From Paraburkholderia youngii (lineage in GTDB: Bacteria; Pseudomonadota; Gammaproteobacteria; Burkholderiales; Burkholderiaceae): DNA of 64,000 nt. The stretch is taken from the NCBI RefSeq assembly GCF_013366925.1, contig NZ_JAALDK010000001.1, positions 4,023,165 to 4,087,164 of the forward strand. Reading direction: 5' to 3'. Within the stretch, counting starts at the first letter, position 1, and every line of letters begins with the position of its first letter. The translations under genes were made by a program, and so were the position numbers. Positions 43,817-52,081 of the stretch are shown in pieces. The notes under the pieces are model-generated. The model saw nothing but the letters and a program-made list of their open reading frames with translations. It searched no databases and was not told the origin of the DNA.

Positions 43817-45130
43817 TCAGACGACGTCAGACGTGCGGGCGCGCTTCGCCTTGTCACGGCGCGGCGCGTTGAAGGCGACGTTGATCGCATCGTGAAGGTG
43901 ATCGGGCGCAAGGTGCGCATACCGCAACACCGTCTTGATGTCGGAGTGCCCGAGCAGCGCGCGCACACGGTTCAAGTCAACGCCCGCGACGACGAGGCGG
44001 CTCGCGTAGTCGTGGCGGCAATCGTGAAACCGGAAGCCTGAGATTTTCGCCGCTTCAAGCAATGCATCCCACGCGTTGCCGAAGTCGGTCAGCGCGGACT
44101 CGGTTTCCGGGTTGCCGAACACGAATACCCGATGCGCCAGCGGCTTCCACGCGCTGAAGCATTCGAACAGTTCGTCGGTTATTGGCACGTCGCGCCGTTC
44201 GTCATCCTTGGTTGTGCCGCGCCGAACGTGAATCGTGCGGTGTTCAAAATCCACGTCATCCCATTGCAGAGCGAGAAGTTCGCCCTTACGTAGGCCCGTA
44301 TTAAGCGCGCAAACGACAAGCGGTTGAAGATGATCCGTATAGCGGACATTGCGCAGCGATGGTGGCGGCGTCAGCTTGCGCAGACGGCGGTGCGCAATGG
44401 TCCGGTGCCGTGCGTCGCGGTTTGCTTCTTCGCGGGCTTCCATCGCGGAATACAGCCGAGCGCGTTCGTCAGCAGACAGGTAGCGCACGACGACATCGGC
44501 CTTACCATTGCGTTTGACCTTGCGGGCCGGGTTATCCGAAATGTGTTCGGCGTCGGTCGCTACGCGAAGCAAGCCTTGCAAGGCATGAAGCTTGTTCGCG
44601 ATTGTTTTCGGCTTGACGCCCGTCTTCGCGACGCGCGACTTCCAGCCTTCGATAAGCCAAGGCGTAATTTCGTCAAGCGGACGATCAAGGAATTCAGGAA
44701 ACGACGACTTCACAAGCGCAGCGTTCGCCGTGCTGATGCCGTTCGCTTCGAGGTAGGTCGTGTAGTCGCCTTCGAGGAAAGCGCGCAGCGTCGGAACGCC
44801 GTGCGCACGCCGCACGCTTTCTACGCGCCGCCGCTTCTTTTCTTCGATGATCGCGGTCGTGTCGCTGATTGTGGGGGTCTGATCAAGCTCAGCCTTCGCG
44901 GCGTCGCGGGCGGCCCCGGGCATCATTTCGGGATAGCTGCCGATGCGCTTGCGCCCGAACGTGCCATCAGGACGGCGAAAGCGGACGGTAAACTGAACCG
45001 TGCCGACAGGTGTCACGCGCACGCCGAAGCCCTTTAGCGTGCCGTCGCTGTAATCCTGAAACTTCCCGGTCGGGGTAAGGGAACGCAGAAAATCACGGTT
45101 GATTTCGACGCGCGAACTTGCTTTGGGCAC
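43817..45130 (-). CDS. int: tyrosine recombinase (phage integrase)
   Basis: The 437-residue integrase starts with GTG at 45130. The N-terminal DUF4102-like arm-binding domain (LKGFGVRVTPVGTVQFTVRFR, KRIGSYPEM) is followed by a core-binding SAM-like domain and the catalytic domain with Arg in NTGLRKGEL, HDCRHDYAS, LGHSD and Tyr in RYAHLAP. It belongs to the family that inserts islands at tRNA 3' ends. It sits next to attR, transcribed inward, and would insert and excise this element at tRNA-fMet. Confidence 0.95.
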   Translation of the reverse strand: MPKASSRVEINRDFLRSLTPTGKFQDYSDGTLKGFGVRVTPVGTVQFTVRFRRPDGTFGRKRIGSYPEMMPGAARDAAKAELDQTPTISDTTAIIEEKKRRRVESVRRAHGVPTLRAFLEGDYTTYLEANGISTANAALVKSSFPEFLDRPLDEITPWLIEGWKSRVAKTGVKPKTIANKLHALQGLLRVATDAEHISDNPARKVKRNGKADVVVRYLSADERARLYSAMEAREEANRDARHRTIAHRRLRKLTPPPSLRNVRYTDHLQPLVVCALNTGLRKGELLALQWDDVDFEHRTIHVRRGTTKDDERRDVPITDELFECFSAWKPLAHRVFVFGNPETESALTDFGNAWDALLEAAKISGFRFHDCRHDYASRLVVAGVDLNRVRALLGHSDIKTVLRYAHLAPDHLHDAINVAFNAPRRDKAKRARTSDVV

Positions 45131-45161
45131 GGCTTAGGCTCCTTTGGGCACATTTTGGGCA
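45125..45161 (+). promoter_or_regulatory. candidate integrase arm-type sites, right end
   Basis: GGGCA lies at 45125-45129, 45146-45150 and 45157-45161, spaced 21 and 11 bp, that is two and one helical turns. The first copy overlaps the integrase start codon region. The 11-bp pair mirrors the one at 26367-26382. Confidence 0.45.
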
Positions 45162-45266
45162 ATACCCGCAGACAACTGCGAGAAACGCAAGGCACCCAAT
45201 ATACACCTAAGCTTTTGATTTTGTGGCGATAAGAAACGTCAGAGAATACATGGAAACGAGGCAAAA

Positions 45267-45319
<53 letters not shown>

Positions 45320-45326
45320 ATTGTTG

Positions 45327-45360
45327 AAAGCCCGCATCGCGCAAGCCATGCGGGCTTTTT
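45327..45360 (+). terminator. terminator, probably the original one of tRNA-fMet
   Basis: An 11-bp perfect stem (AAAGCCCGCAT with ATGCGGGCTTT at 45348-45358) ends in a T run, 7 bp after attR. Excision of the island would bring it directly behind the tRNA. Confidence 0.85.
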
Positions 45361-45465
45361 GACTTTCAGCGCTTCGTTTCGCTTGTGGTGCTCGCTGCGT
45401 ATGGCGCACGCGCGCGTGAACAGACGCAACAGGATTCGCGCGCGATCGAAGCCTCTAACCCATCA

Positions 45466-46164
45466 TCACTCAGCTCCAATCGCCCACTCCACCGCGGCCT
45501 GCGCATGCAACGCAGTCGTATCGAACACAGGCAGCACCGAATCTTCCGGCTTGATCAGCAGCGTGATCTCCGTGCACCCGAGTATGACCGCCTGGGCGCC
45601 ACGCGCGGCCAGATGTTCGATCACGCGTTGATAGACCTTGCGCGACGCGTCGTCCACGTTACCGTGGCATAGCTCATCGTAAATGATGCGGTGCACGTCC
45701 GCGCGTTCATCGTCATCAGGCACGAGCGTGTCGAGTCCATAGCGTTCGCGCAGCCGGCCCGTATAGAACGTCTGCTCCATCGTGTAGCGCGTGCCGAGCA
45801 GGCCCACGCGCTCGATGCCCGCCGCGCGCAACGCGGCGCCGGTCGGATCGGCGATGTGCAGGAATGGCACCGTGATCGCCCGCTCGATCGATTCGTACAC
45901 GCGATGCATCGTGTTCGTCGCAAGAATCACGAGATCGGCCCCACCGCGTTCGAGCTGGCGCGCGGCGTCGGCCATCTGTTCGCCGAGCGCGTGCCAGTCG
46001 CCGGCGCGCTGATTCGCCTCGATCGACGCGAAATCGACGGTCAGCAGCAGACTGCGTGCGTTGTGATGACCGCCGAGCCGCACCTTCGCGTGGCGATTCA
46101 GCAGCCGGTAATACTCGCTGGACGACTCCCAGCTCATTCCGCCGATCACGCCGATCGTTTTCAT
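45466..46164 (-). CDS. aspartate/glutamate racemase family protein
   Basis: The 232-residue protein has the two cysteine-like motifs of the Asp/Glu racemase family: ILATNTMHRV, where the usual cysteine is Thr, and the intact second LGCTEITLL. The start MKTIGVIGGMSWESSSEYY is typical of the YgeA type. Family members interconvert D- and L-amino acids without cofactor, using two cysteines. Having Thr in place of the first Cys is known for the YgeA branch and may change substrate range. It diverges from the deaminase-like gene. Confidence 0.9.
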   Translation of the reverse strand: MKTIGVIGGMSWESSSEYYRLLNRHAKVRLGGHHNARSLLLTVDFASIEANQRAGDWHALGEQMADAARQLERGGADLVILATNTMHRVYESIERAITVPFLHIADPTGAALRAAGIERVGLLGTRYTMEQTFYTGRLRERYGLDTLVPDDDERADVHRIIYDELCHGNVDDASRKVYQRVIEHLAARGAQAVILGCTEITLLIKPEDSVLPVFDTTALHAQAAVEWAIGAE

Positions 46165-46327
46165 CTGGACGCTCCGTCAATGCATGGCCGAAACGGCGAG
46201 TATAGGCGCGTCGCATCGCACGCAGCCGATACGGATTGCCGCGCGTGCGCCGGTACGCATCGGCGCACGCATTATTCTGGCGCCGATAGAATCGTAGCGA
46301 GTCCAAACGCGATCAACCGGAGCGAAC

Positions 46328-47629
46328 ATGGATCTGATCATCCGCCGCGCGGCGCTGCCGCGCAGTGCCGCACAGATGTCCCCGCATCACCCGTCCCCAG
46401 TCGACATCGGCATCGCCGCGGGTCGCATCGTCGCGGTTGAGCCGGACCTGGCCGCGAGCGCGCGCGACGAAATCGACGCGGCCGGTTCGCTCGTCACGCC
46501 GCCTTTCGTCGATCCGCATTTCCATATGGATGCGACGCTGTCTTACGGTTTGCCGCGCGTGAACGAGTCGGGCACGCTGCTCGAAGGCATCGCGCTATGG
46601 GGCGAGTTGAAGCCCGAACTCACGCAGCAAGCGTTGATCGAACGCGCGATGCAGTATTGCGACTGGGCCGTCGCGCGCGGCCTGCTCGCGATCCGCAGCC
46701 ACGTCGACGTGTGCGATCCGCGTCTGCTCGCGGTCGAAGCACTCCTCGAAGTGAAGCGCCGCGTCGCGCCGTATCTCGATCTGCAACTGGTCGCTTTCCC
46801 GCAGGACGGTCTGCTGCGCAGCGCCGGCGCGTTCGACAACCTGAAGCGCGCGATCGGCATGGGCGTCGACGTGGTCGGCGGCATTCCGCATTTCGAGCGC
46901 ACGATGGCCGACGGCGCGCAGTCGGTGCGCATGCTGTGCGAGTACGCGGCCGGGCAGGGTCTGCGCGTCGACATGCATTGCGACGAATCGGACGATCCGC
47001 TGTCACGCCACATCGAAACGCTCGCGGCCGAAACCCATCGGCTCGGCTTGCACGGGCGCGTCACCGGTTCGCACCTTACGTCGATGCATTCGATGGACAA
47101 CTACTACGTGAGCAAGCTGTTGCCGCTGATGCGCGAGTCGGGCGTCGCGGCGATCGCCAATCCGCTCATCAACATCACGCTGCAAGGCCGCAGCGACACG
47201 TACCCGAAACGGCGCGGCATGATGCGAGTGCCGGAAATGTTGGCAGCGGGCATCACGGTCGCATTCGGCCACGACTGCGTGATGGACCCGTGGTACAGCC
47301 TCGGCTCGGCCGACATGCTCGAAGTCGCGCAGATGGGCCTGCATGTTGCGCAGATGACCAGCGTCGACGGCATGCACGCCTGTTTCGACGCGGTGACCGT
47401 GAACGCCGCGCGCATTCTCGGTCTGGAAGACTACGGCATCGCGCCCGGATGCGCGGCCAATCTCGTCGTGCTCGATGCGCGCGACGAGATCGAGGCGATC
47501 CGCCTGCGCGCCGCGCGGCTCGCGGTGGTGAGCCGGGGCAGGGTGGTGAGCCGCGCGCCGGCCGCGCGCGCGTCGTTATCGCTCGAAGGGCGGCCTGAAC
47601 AGGTCGATTTCAAGCTGCATCGCGCGTAG
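46328..47629 (+). CDS. codA: cytosine deaminase-like amidohydrolase
   Basis: The 433-residue protein belongs to the metal-dependent amidohydrolases closest to cytosine deaminase: PHFHMDATLSYG (HxH metal site), RSHVDVCDP, DMHCDESDDP, GSHLTSMHSM and the late FGHDCVMDPWYSLGSADML. These residues place the metal and bind a pyrimidine ring in CodA. It would convert cytosine to uracil; other members act on creatinine or isoguanine-type substrates. A bidirectional terminator follows. No transport gene (codB) is adjacent. Confidence 0.88.
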   Translation: MDLIIRRAALPRSAAQMSPHHPSPVDIGIAAGRIVAVEPDLAASARDEIDAAGSLVTPPFVDPHFHMDATLSYGLPRVNESGTLLEGIALWGELKPELTQQALIERAMQYCDWAVARGLLAIRSHVDVCDPRLLAVEALLEVKRRVAPYLDLQLVAFPQDGLLRSAGAFDNLKRAIGMGVDVVGGIPHFERTMADGAQSVRMLCEYAAGQGLRVDMHCDESDDPLSRHIETLAAETHRLGLHGRVTGSHLTSMHSMDNYYVSKLLPLMRESGVAAIANPLINITLQGRSDTYPKRRGMMRVPEMLAAGITVAFGHDCVMDPWYSLGSADMLEVAQMGLHVAQMTSVDGMHACFDAVTVNAARILGLEDYGIAPGCAANLVVLDARDEIEAIRLRAARLAVVSRGRVVSRAPAARASLSLEGRPEQVDFKLHRA

Positions 47630-47652
47630 CGCGGTGTTTCGCGGATGAATGA

Positions 47653-47690
47653 AAAAACCGGCGGCCTGCTCGCGCAGACCGCCGGTTTTT
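47653..47690. terminator. bidirectional terminator, deaminase gene and prlC
   Basis: AAAAACCGGCGG and CCGCCGGTTTTT (47679-47690) close a 14-nt loop between two converging genes, with A and T tracts on both strands. Confidence 0.9.
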
Positions 47691-47703
47691 CTATTGGCAT
47701 CGC

Positions 47704-49809
47704 TCAGTGTGCGGCACCCGGCGCCATGCCGTTATGCCGCAGCAGCGCATCGATATTCGGTTCGCGGCCGCGGAACGCCTTGAACGATTCCATCGCCGGA
47801 CGGCTGCCGCCCACTTCGAGAATCTCGCGGCGATAGCGCATGCCGGTCGACTGATCGAGCACGCTGCCCGCGGCTTGCGCGGCTTCTTCGAATGCCGCGT
47901 ACGCATCGGCCGACAGCACTTCCGCCCACTTGTAGCTGTAGTAGCCGGCCGCGTAACCGCCCGCGAAAATATGGCTGAACGTATTCGGCCAGCGCGAGAA
48001 CGGCGCTTGCGGCACGACGTGGAAGCGTTCGTTGATTTCGCGCGCGAGGTCGTTGGCGCTCTTCGCACCGTTCGCATCGAAGCCGGTATGCAGTTGCATG
48101 TCGAACATCGAGAACACGATCTGCCGCAGCGTGCCGAGACCGCTCTGGAAGTTCTTCGCGGCTAGCATCTTGTCGAACAGATCACGCGGCAGCGACTTTC
48201 CGGTATCGACGTGCGAGGTCATGTCGGACAGCACGTCCCATTCCCAGCAGAAGTTCTCCATGAACTGCGACGGCAGTTCGACCGCATCCCATTCGACGCC
48301 GTTGATTCCCGACACGCCGAGCTCATCGACGCGCGTCAGCATGTGATGCAAGCCGTGGCCGAACTCGTGGAACAGCGTGATCACTTCGTCGTGCGTGAAG
48401 CAGGCGGGCTTGCCGCCGACCGGCGCTGAAAAATTGCACGTCAGGTACGCGACCGGCGTTTGCACCGCGCCGTGCGCGAGCTTGTGACGGCCGCGCGCAT
48501 CGTCCATCCAGGCGCCGCCGCGCTTGCCTTCGCGTGCATACAGGTCGAGATAGAACTGCGCGACGAGGCCACCGTCCTGATTCTCGACGCGGAAAAAGCG
48601 CACGTCCGGATGCCAGACCGCTGCCTCGTCGCGGCGGATGCGCACGCCGAACAGCGTCTCGGTCACCTTGAACAGACCCTTGAACACCGCGTCTTCCGGG
48701 AAGTACTGCTTCACTTCGTTTTCCGAGAACGAATAGCGCTTCTGGCGCAGACGCTCGGCGGCGAACGTCATGTCCCACGGCTGCAGATCGGTCATGCCGA
48801 GTTCGCTCGCGGCGAATTCGCGCAGCTCCTTCCAGTCCTGCTCCGCATGCGGACGCGCGCGCGTCGCGAGGTCTTCGAGGAAGGCCATCACCTGAGCCGG
48901 CGATTCGGCCATCTTCGGCGCGAGCGACACTTCGGCGAAGTTGCCGTAGCCGAGCATCTGCGCTTCTTCGGCGCGCAGCTTCAGTTCGTCGGCGAGCACC
49001 TGGGTGTTGTCCCACTCGGTCTTGCCGTTGCCGTATTGCGCGCCGAGCTCGGACGCGCGGGTCACGTACGCGCGATACATCGCTTCGCGCATCGGACGGT
49101 TTTCCGAGTACTGCATGACCGGGAAATACGACGGGAAGTGCAGCGTGAACTTGTAGCCGGTCTTGCCGTCGCGCTCGGCGGCTTCCTTCGCGGCTTCGAT
49201 CACGTCTTCCGGAAGGCCCGCCAGTTGCGCATCGTCGCCCGCATCGACGATGTACGCATACGCGTTGGTCGCATCGAGCACGTGATCCGAAAACGCCTTC
49301 GACAGCGCCGCCTGGCGCTCCTGCAATTCCGCGAAACGCGGCTTCTGGTCTTCCGGCAGCTCGGCGCCGGACAGGCGGAAGTCGCGCAGCGCGTTGCTGA
49401 GGATCTTCTTGCGTTCGCCGTTCAGCGATGCAAACTCGTCGCTCGCGTTCAATGCCTTGTACTTCTCGTAGAGCGCGAGATTCTGGCCGACGCTCGACCA
49501 GAACTCGGTCACGCGCGGCAGGTTGTCGCCGTACACGGCGCGCAGCTCGGGCGTATCGGCGACGGCATTCAGATGGCCGATCACGCTCCACGCGCGCGAC
49601 AGCGGCTCGGTGGCGCGCTCGACCGGTTCGACGACGTCGGCCCACGACGCGGGCGTGACCGGCAGCGCGGCACGCTCGACGGCGGCCGCCGCGTCGGCGA
49701 GCAGCACGTCGAGGGCGGGCGTCACATGCTCGGGTCGGATGGAGCCAAAGCGCGGCAGATCGGAAAAATCGAGGAGCGGGTTGTCTTGAGGCGTGGCGGT
49801 AGTGGACAT
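47704..49809 (-). CDS. prlC: oligopeptidase A (M3A zinc peptidase)
   Basis: The start at 49809 (MSTTATPQDNPLLDF) follows GGAAGC and gives 701 residues. The zinc motif HEFGHGLHHM (HExxH type) and the downstream Glu in MENFCWEWDVL are in place, as are family segments such as EWDAVELPSQF and FSRWPNTFSHIFAGGYAAGYYSY shown here in part. It cleaves short peptides, including signal peptide fragments, in the cytosol. No signal peptide is seen in the chosen frame; a longer upstream frame is proline/arginine-rich and unlikely to be translated. Confidence 0.93.
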   Translation of the reverse strand: MSTTATPQDNPLLDFSDLPRFGSIRPEHVTPALDVLLADAAAAVERAALPVTPASWADVVEPVERATEPLSRAWSVIGHLNAVADTPELRAVYGDNLPRVTEFWSSVGQNLALYEKYKALNASDEFASLNGERKKILSNALRDFRLSGAELPEDQKPRFAELQERQAALSKAFSDHVLDATNAYAYIVDAGDDAQLAGLPEDVIEAAKEAAERDGKTGYKFTLHFPSYFPVMQYSENRPMREAMYRAYVTRASELGAQYGNGKTEWDNTQVLADELKLRAEEAQMLGYGNFAEVSLAPKMAESPAQVMAFLEDLATRARPHAEQDWKELREFAASELGMTDLQPWDMTFAAERLRQKRYSFSENEVKQYFPEDAVFKGLFKVTETLFGVRIRRDEAAVWHPDVRFFRVENQDGGLVAQFYLDLYAREGKRGGAWMDDARGRHKLAHGAVQTPVAYLTCNFSAPVGGKPACFTHDEVITLFHEFGHGLHHMLTRVDELGVSGINGVEWDAVELPSQFMENFCWEWDVLSDMTSHVDTGKSLPRDLFDKMLAAKNFQSGLGTLRQIVFSMFDMQLHTGFDANGAKSANDLAREINERFHVVPQAPFSRWPNTFSHIFAGGYAAGYYSYKWAEVLSADAYAAFEEAAQAAGSVLDQSTGMRYRREILEVGGSRPAMESFKAFRGREPNIDALLRHNGMAPGAAH

Positions 49810-50134
49810 AGGGCTTCCTGTCTGACGCGGGTGAAGGGGGCGGTGCGGGGGCGCTCGCGCGAGCCGTCTCGTGGCGTGTCGCTCGACGATCGGCGCACGG
49901 CGCGCGGCGGCACCGGCAAAGGACAGTATTGGGGCGGGAGGCGCCGATTCCAATCCATCGGCTGACAAATTAACAGATGTTGCGGTGCGCTGGCGCGCGT
50001 TGGGGCGGGGTGTCGGCCGCGGGATCTGGCGGCGCCGTGATGAGGGCGGGCTGCGAGAGAGGGAGGGTGGGTGATGAGCCCGTGGACGAGACGGATGAGT
50101 CGCCTCACTCCGCCTCGCACTTATCGCCCGGCGC

Positions 50135-50998
50135 TTACGCCTTGGCCGCGTCCGCCTCGCGCTCGGCCGCTTCGATCGTGTTGACGAGCAGCATCGTGAT
50201 CGTCATCGGGCCGACGCCGCCCGGCACCGGCGTGATATGGCCGGCCACTTCCTTGACACCCGCGAAGTCGACGTCGCCGCACAGCTTGCCGGCGTCGTCG
50301 CGATTCATGCCGACGTCGATCACGGTCGCGCCCGGCTTCACCATGTCGGCGGTCAGGATGTTGCGCAGACCGGTCGCGGCGACCACGACATCGGCGTTGC
50401 GCGTGTGCGCGGACAGATCGCGGGTCTTGCTGTGGCAGATCGTGACGGTCGCGCCCGCTTCGAGCAGCAGCAGCGCCATCGGTTTGCCGACGATGTTCGA
50501 GCGGCCGATGACCACCGCGTTGGCGCCCTTCAGCTCGATGCCGTAGGCCTGGAACATTTTCATCACGCCGTACGGCGTGCACGGACGGAACAGCGGCTGG
50601 CCGGTCAGGAGCGCGCCCGCGTTGGCGACGTGGAAACCGTCGACGTCCTTCTCGGGCGCGATCGCCTCGATCACCTTGTGGCTGTCGATGTGCTTCGGCA
50701 GCGGCAACTGCACGAGGATGCCGTGGATGGCCGGGTCGCGGTTCAGCTCGTCGATGCGCGCGAGCAGGTCGGCTTCGGGCAGGTCGGCCGGATAGCGGTC
50801 GAACGACGAGCCGAGGCCGTTGTCGTGGCAGGCTTTCACCTTGTTGCGCACATACACTTCGCTGGCCGGATTGTCGCCGACCAGAATCACGGCGAGGCCC
50901 GGCTGATGGCCGCGGGCGGTCAGGGCTGCGGCGCGCGCCGCGACGTCGGCGCGCAGGGTCTTGGAGAGGGCGAGGCCGTCGATCAGTTTGGCAGTCAT
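50135..50998 (-). CDS. folD: bifunctional methylene-THF dehydrogenase/cyclohydrolase
   Basis: The 287-residue enzyme starts at 50998 ([15 protein letters not shown]). It interconverts 5,10-methylene- and 10-formyl-tetrahydrofolate with NADP. Motifs: [16 protein letters not shown] with catalytic Lys, [14 protein letters not shown], the nucleotide-binding [12 protein letters not shown], and [16 protein letters not shown] near the end. Length is normal. Upstream in the same frame lies a long non-coding open stretch. Confidence 0.96.
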   Translation of the reverse strand: MTAKLIDGLALSKTLRADVAARAAALTARGHQPGLAVILVGDNPASEVYVRNKVKACHDNGLGSSFDRYPADLPEADLLARIDELNRDPAIHGILVQLPLPKHIDSHKVIEAIAPEKDVDGFHVANAGALLTGQPLFRPCTPYGVMKMFQAYGIELKGANAVVIGRSNIVGKPMALLLLEAGATVTICHSKTRDLSAHTRNADVVVAATGLRNILTADMVKPGATVIDVGMNRDDAGKLCGDVDFAGVKEVAGHITPVPGGVGPMTITMLLVNTIEAAEREADAAKA

Positions 50999-51436
50999 GG
51001 TCGGTCGAACGTTGAGTCGAGGTTGGGATCGGGAATCGATTCGGGGCAGGCGGTTTTGGCTGGCGGGGCGAAGCGCTCGCGCGGAGGGGGCGCGCGACGG
51101 CGTGCTTCGGCTGCTTGACGAAGTCGGGTCGCCCTGCGACAGGCGCGTTACCGGTTCGGGCAAGGCGCCGCTGCAAAGTCCGACATTATACCGGCGCGTA
51201 AGGCGCGCTTCCGCAGTGGATTCGGGGCCCGTGTCGCGCGTGGAAGCGTACGGGAGGGGAGGGGGGGGGCCGTGTGACGGCCAGAAAGCGCAACGCGGGC
51301 GGCGGGGCAGGCCGCTCGCACGCCACGCCACGCCGGACCCAGCGACGCTCACGCCGTCACGAACGGGCGACGCAACTGCCACTCATGGCGGTCACGCAGA
51401 AACGGCCCTCCGGGCGAAGGGCCGCCCATACCGACG
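50999..51436. other. intergenic region folD to fixJ-like gene, with G-rich tract
   Basis: No gene is supported in these 438 bp. A G-rich run GGGAGGGGAGGGGGGGGG at 51252-51269 could form a quadruplex on the plus strand. A terminator for the response regulator lies at 51403-51424. The folD promoter should be within about 200 bp of its start but is not evident. Confidence 0.6.
51403..51424 (-). terminator. terminator of the two-component operon
   Basis: CGGCCCT and AGGGCCG (51418-51424) form a 7-bp stem that, read leftwards, is followed by TTTC. Confidence 0.65.
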
Positions 51437-52081
51437 TTACTGCGCCGTTTGCGGCTTGTTCGACAGCGCGAGTCGCAGCAGATCGGCGACCGTGTTGACG
51501 TTCAGCTTTTCCATGATGTTCGCGCGATGCGCTTCGACCGTCTTGATGCTGATGCCGAGGTCGTCGGCGATCTGCTTGTTCAGGCGGCCCGCGATGATCC
51601 GCTCGAGCACCTGATGCTCACGCGCGGTCAGCTTGCCGAGGCGCTCGGCCGCGGCACGCTGCTGCTGGACGCTGGTGCTTTCGCTGCGCGCCTTGTCGAG
51701 CATGCGCTCGACGAGCTTGCGCAGTTCGGCTTCGTCGAACGGCTTTTCGATGAAGTCCATCGCGCCTTTTTTCATCGTCGACACCGCCATCGGCACGTCG
51801 CCGTGACCCGTCACGAAGATGATCGGCAGCGAAGCGTTGTCGGCGATCAGGCGTTCCTGCAACTCGAGCCCGCTCATGCCGGACATCCGCACGTCGAGGA
51901 TCAGGCACGCGATCTGGCCTGGATGCTGATGCGGCTGCCATGCGTCGAGGAACTGTTCGGCGCTCAGGAAGCATTGAACGCGGTAGCCGTTCGCCTCCAG
52001 CAGCCAGCGCAGCGAATCTCGCACGGCCTCGTCGTCGTCGACGACAAAGACGGTTTCCTGGGTGGTGACTGGGCTGTTCAT
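51437..52081 (-). CDS. FixJ/LuxR-type response regulator
   Basis: The 214-residue regulator has a receiver domain (VFVVDDDEAVRDSL, phospho-Asp in LILDVRMSGMSG, Thr in FVTGHGD, Lys in IEKPFDE) and a LuxR-type HTH (LTAREHQVLERIIAGRLNKQIA, SIKTVEAHRANIMEK). It is of the FixJ class. Its ATG overlaps the kinase stop (positions 52078-52081), so both are made together. Its neighbour aceE is transcribed away on the other side of the kinase. Confidence 0.92.
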   Translation of the reverse strand: MNSPVTTQETVFVVDDDEAVRDSLRWLLEANGYRVQCFLSAEQFLDAWQPHQHPGQIACLILDVRMSGMSGLELQERLIADNASLPIIFVTGHGDVPMAVSTMKKGAMDFIEKPFDEAELRKLVERMLDKARSESTSVQQQRAAAERLGKLTAREHQVLERIIAGRLNKQIADDLGISIKTVEAHRANIMEKLNVNTVADLLRLALSNKPQTAQ

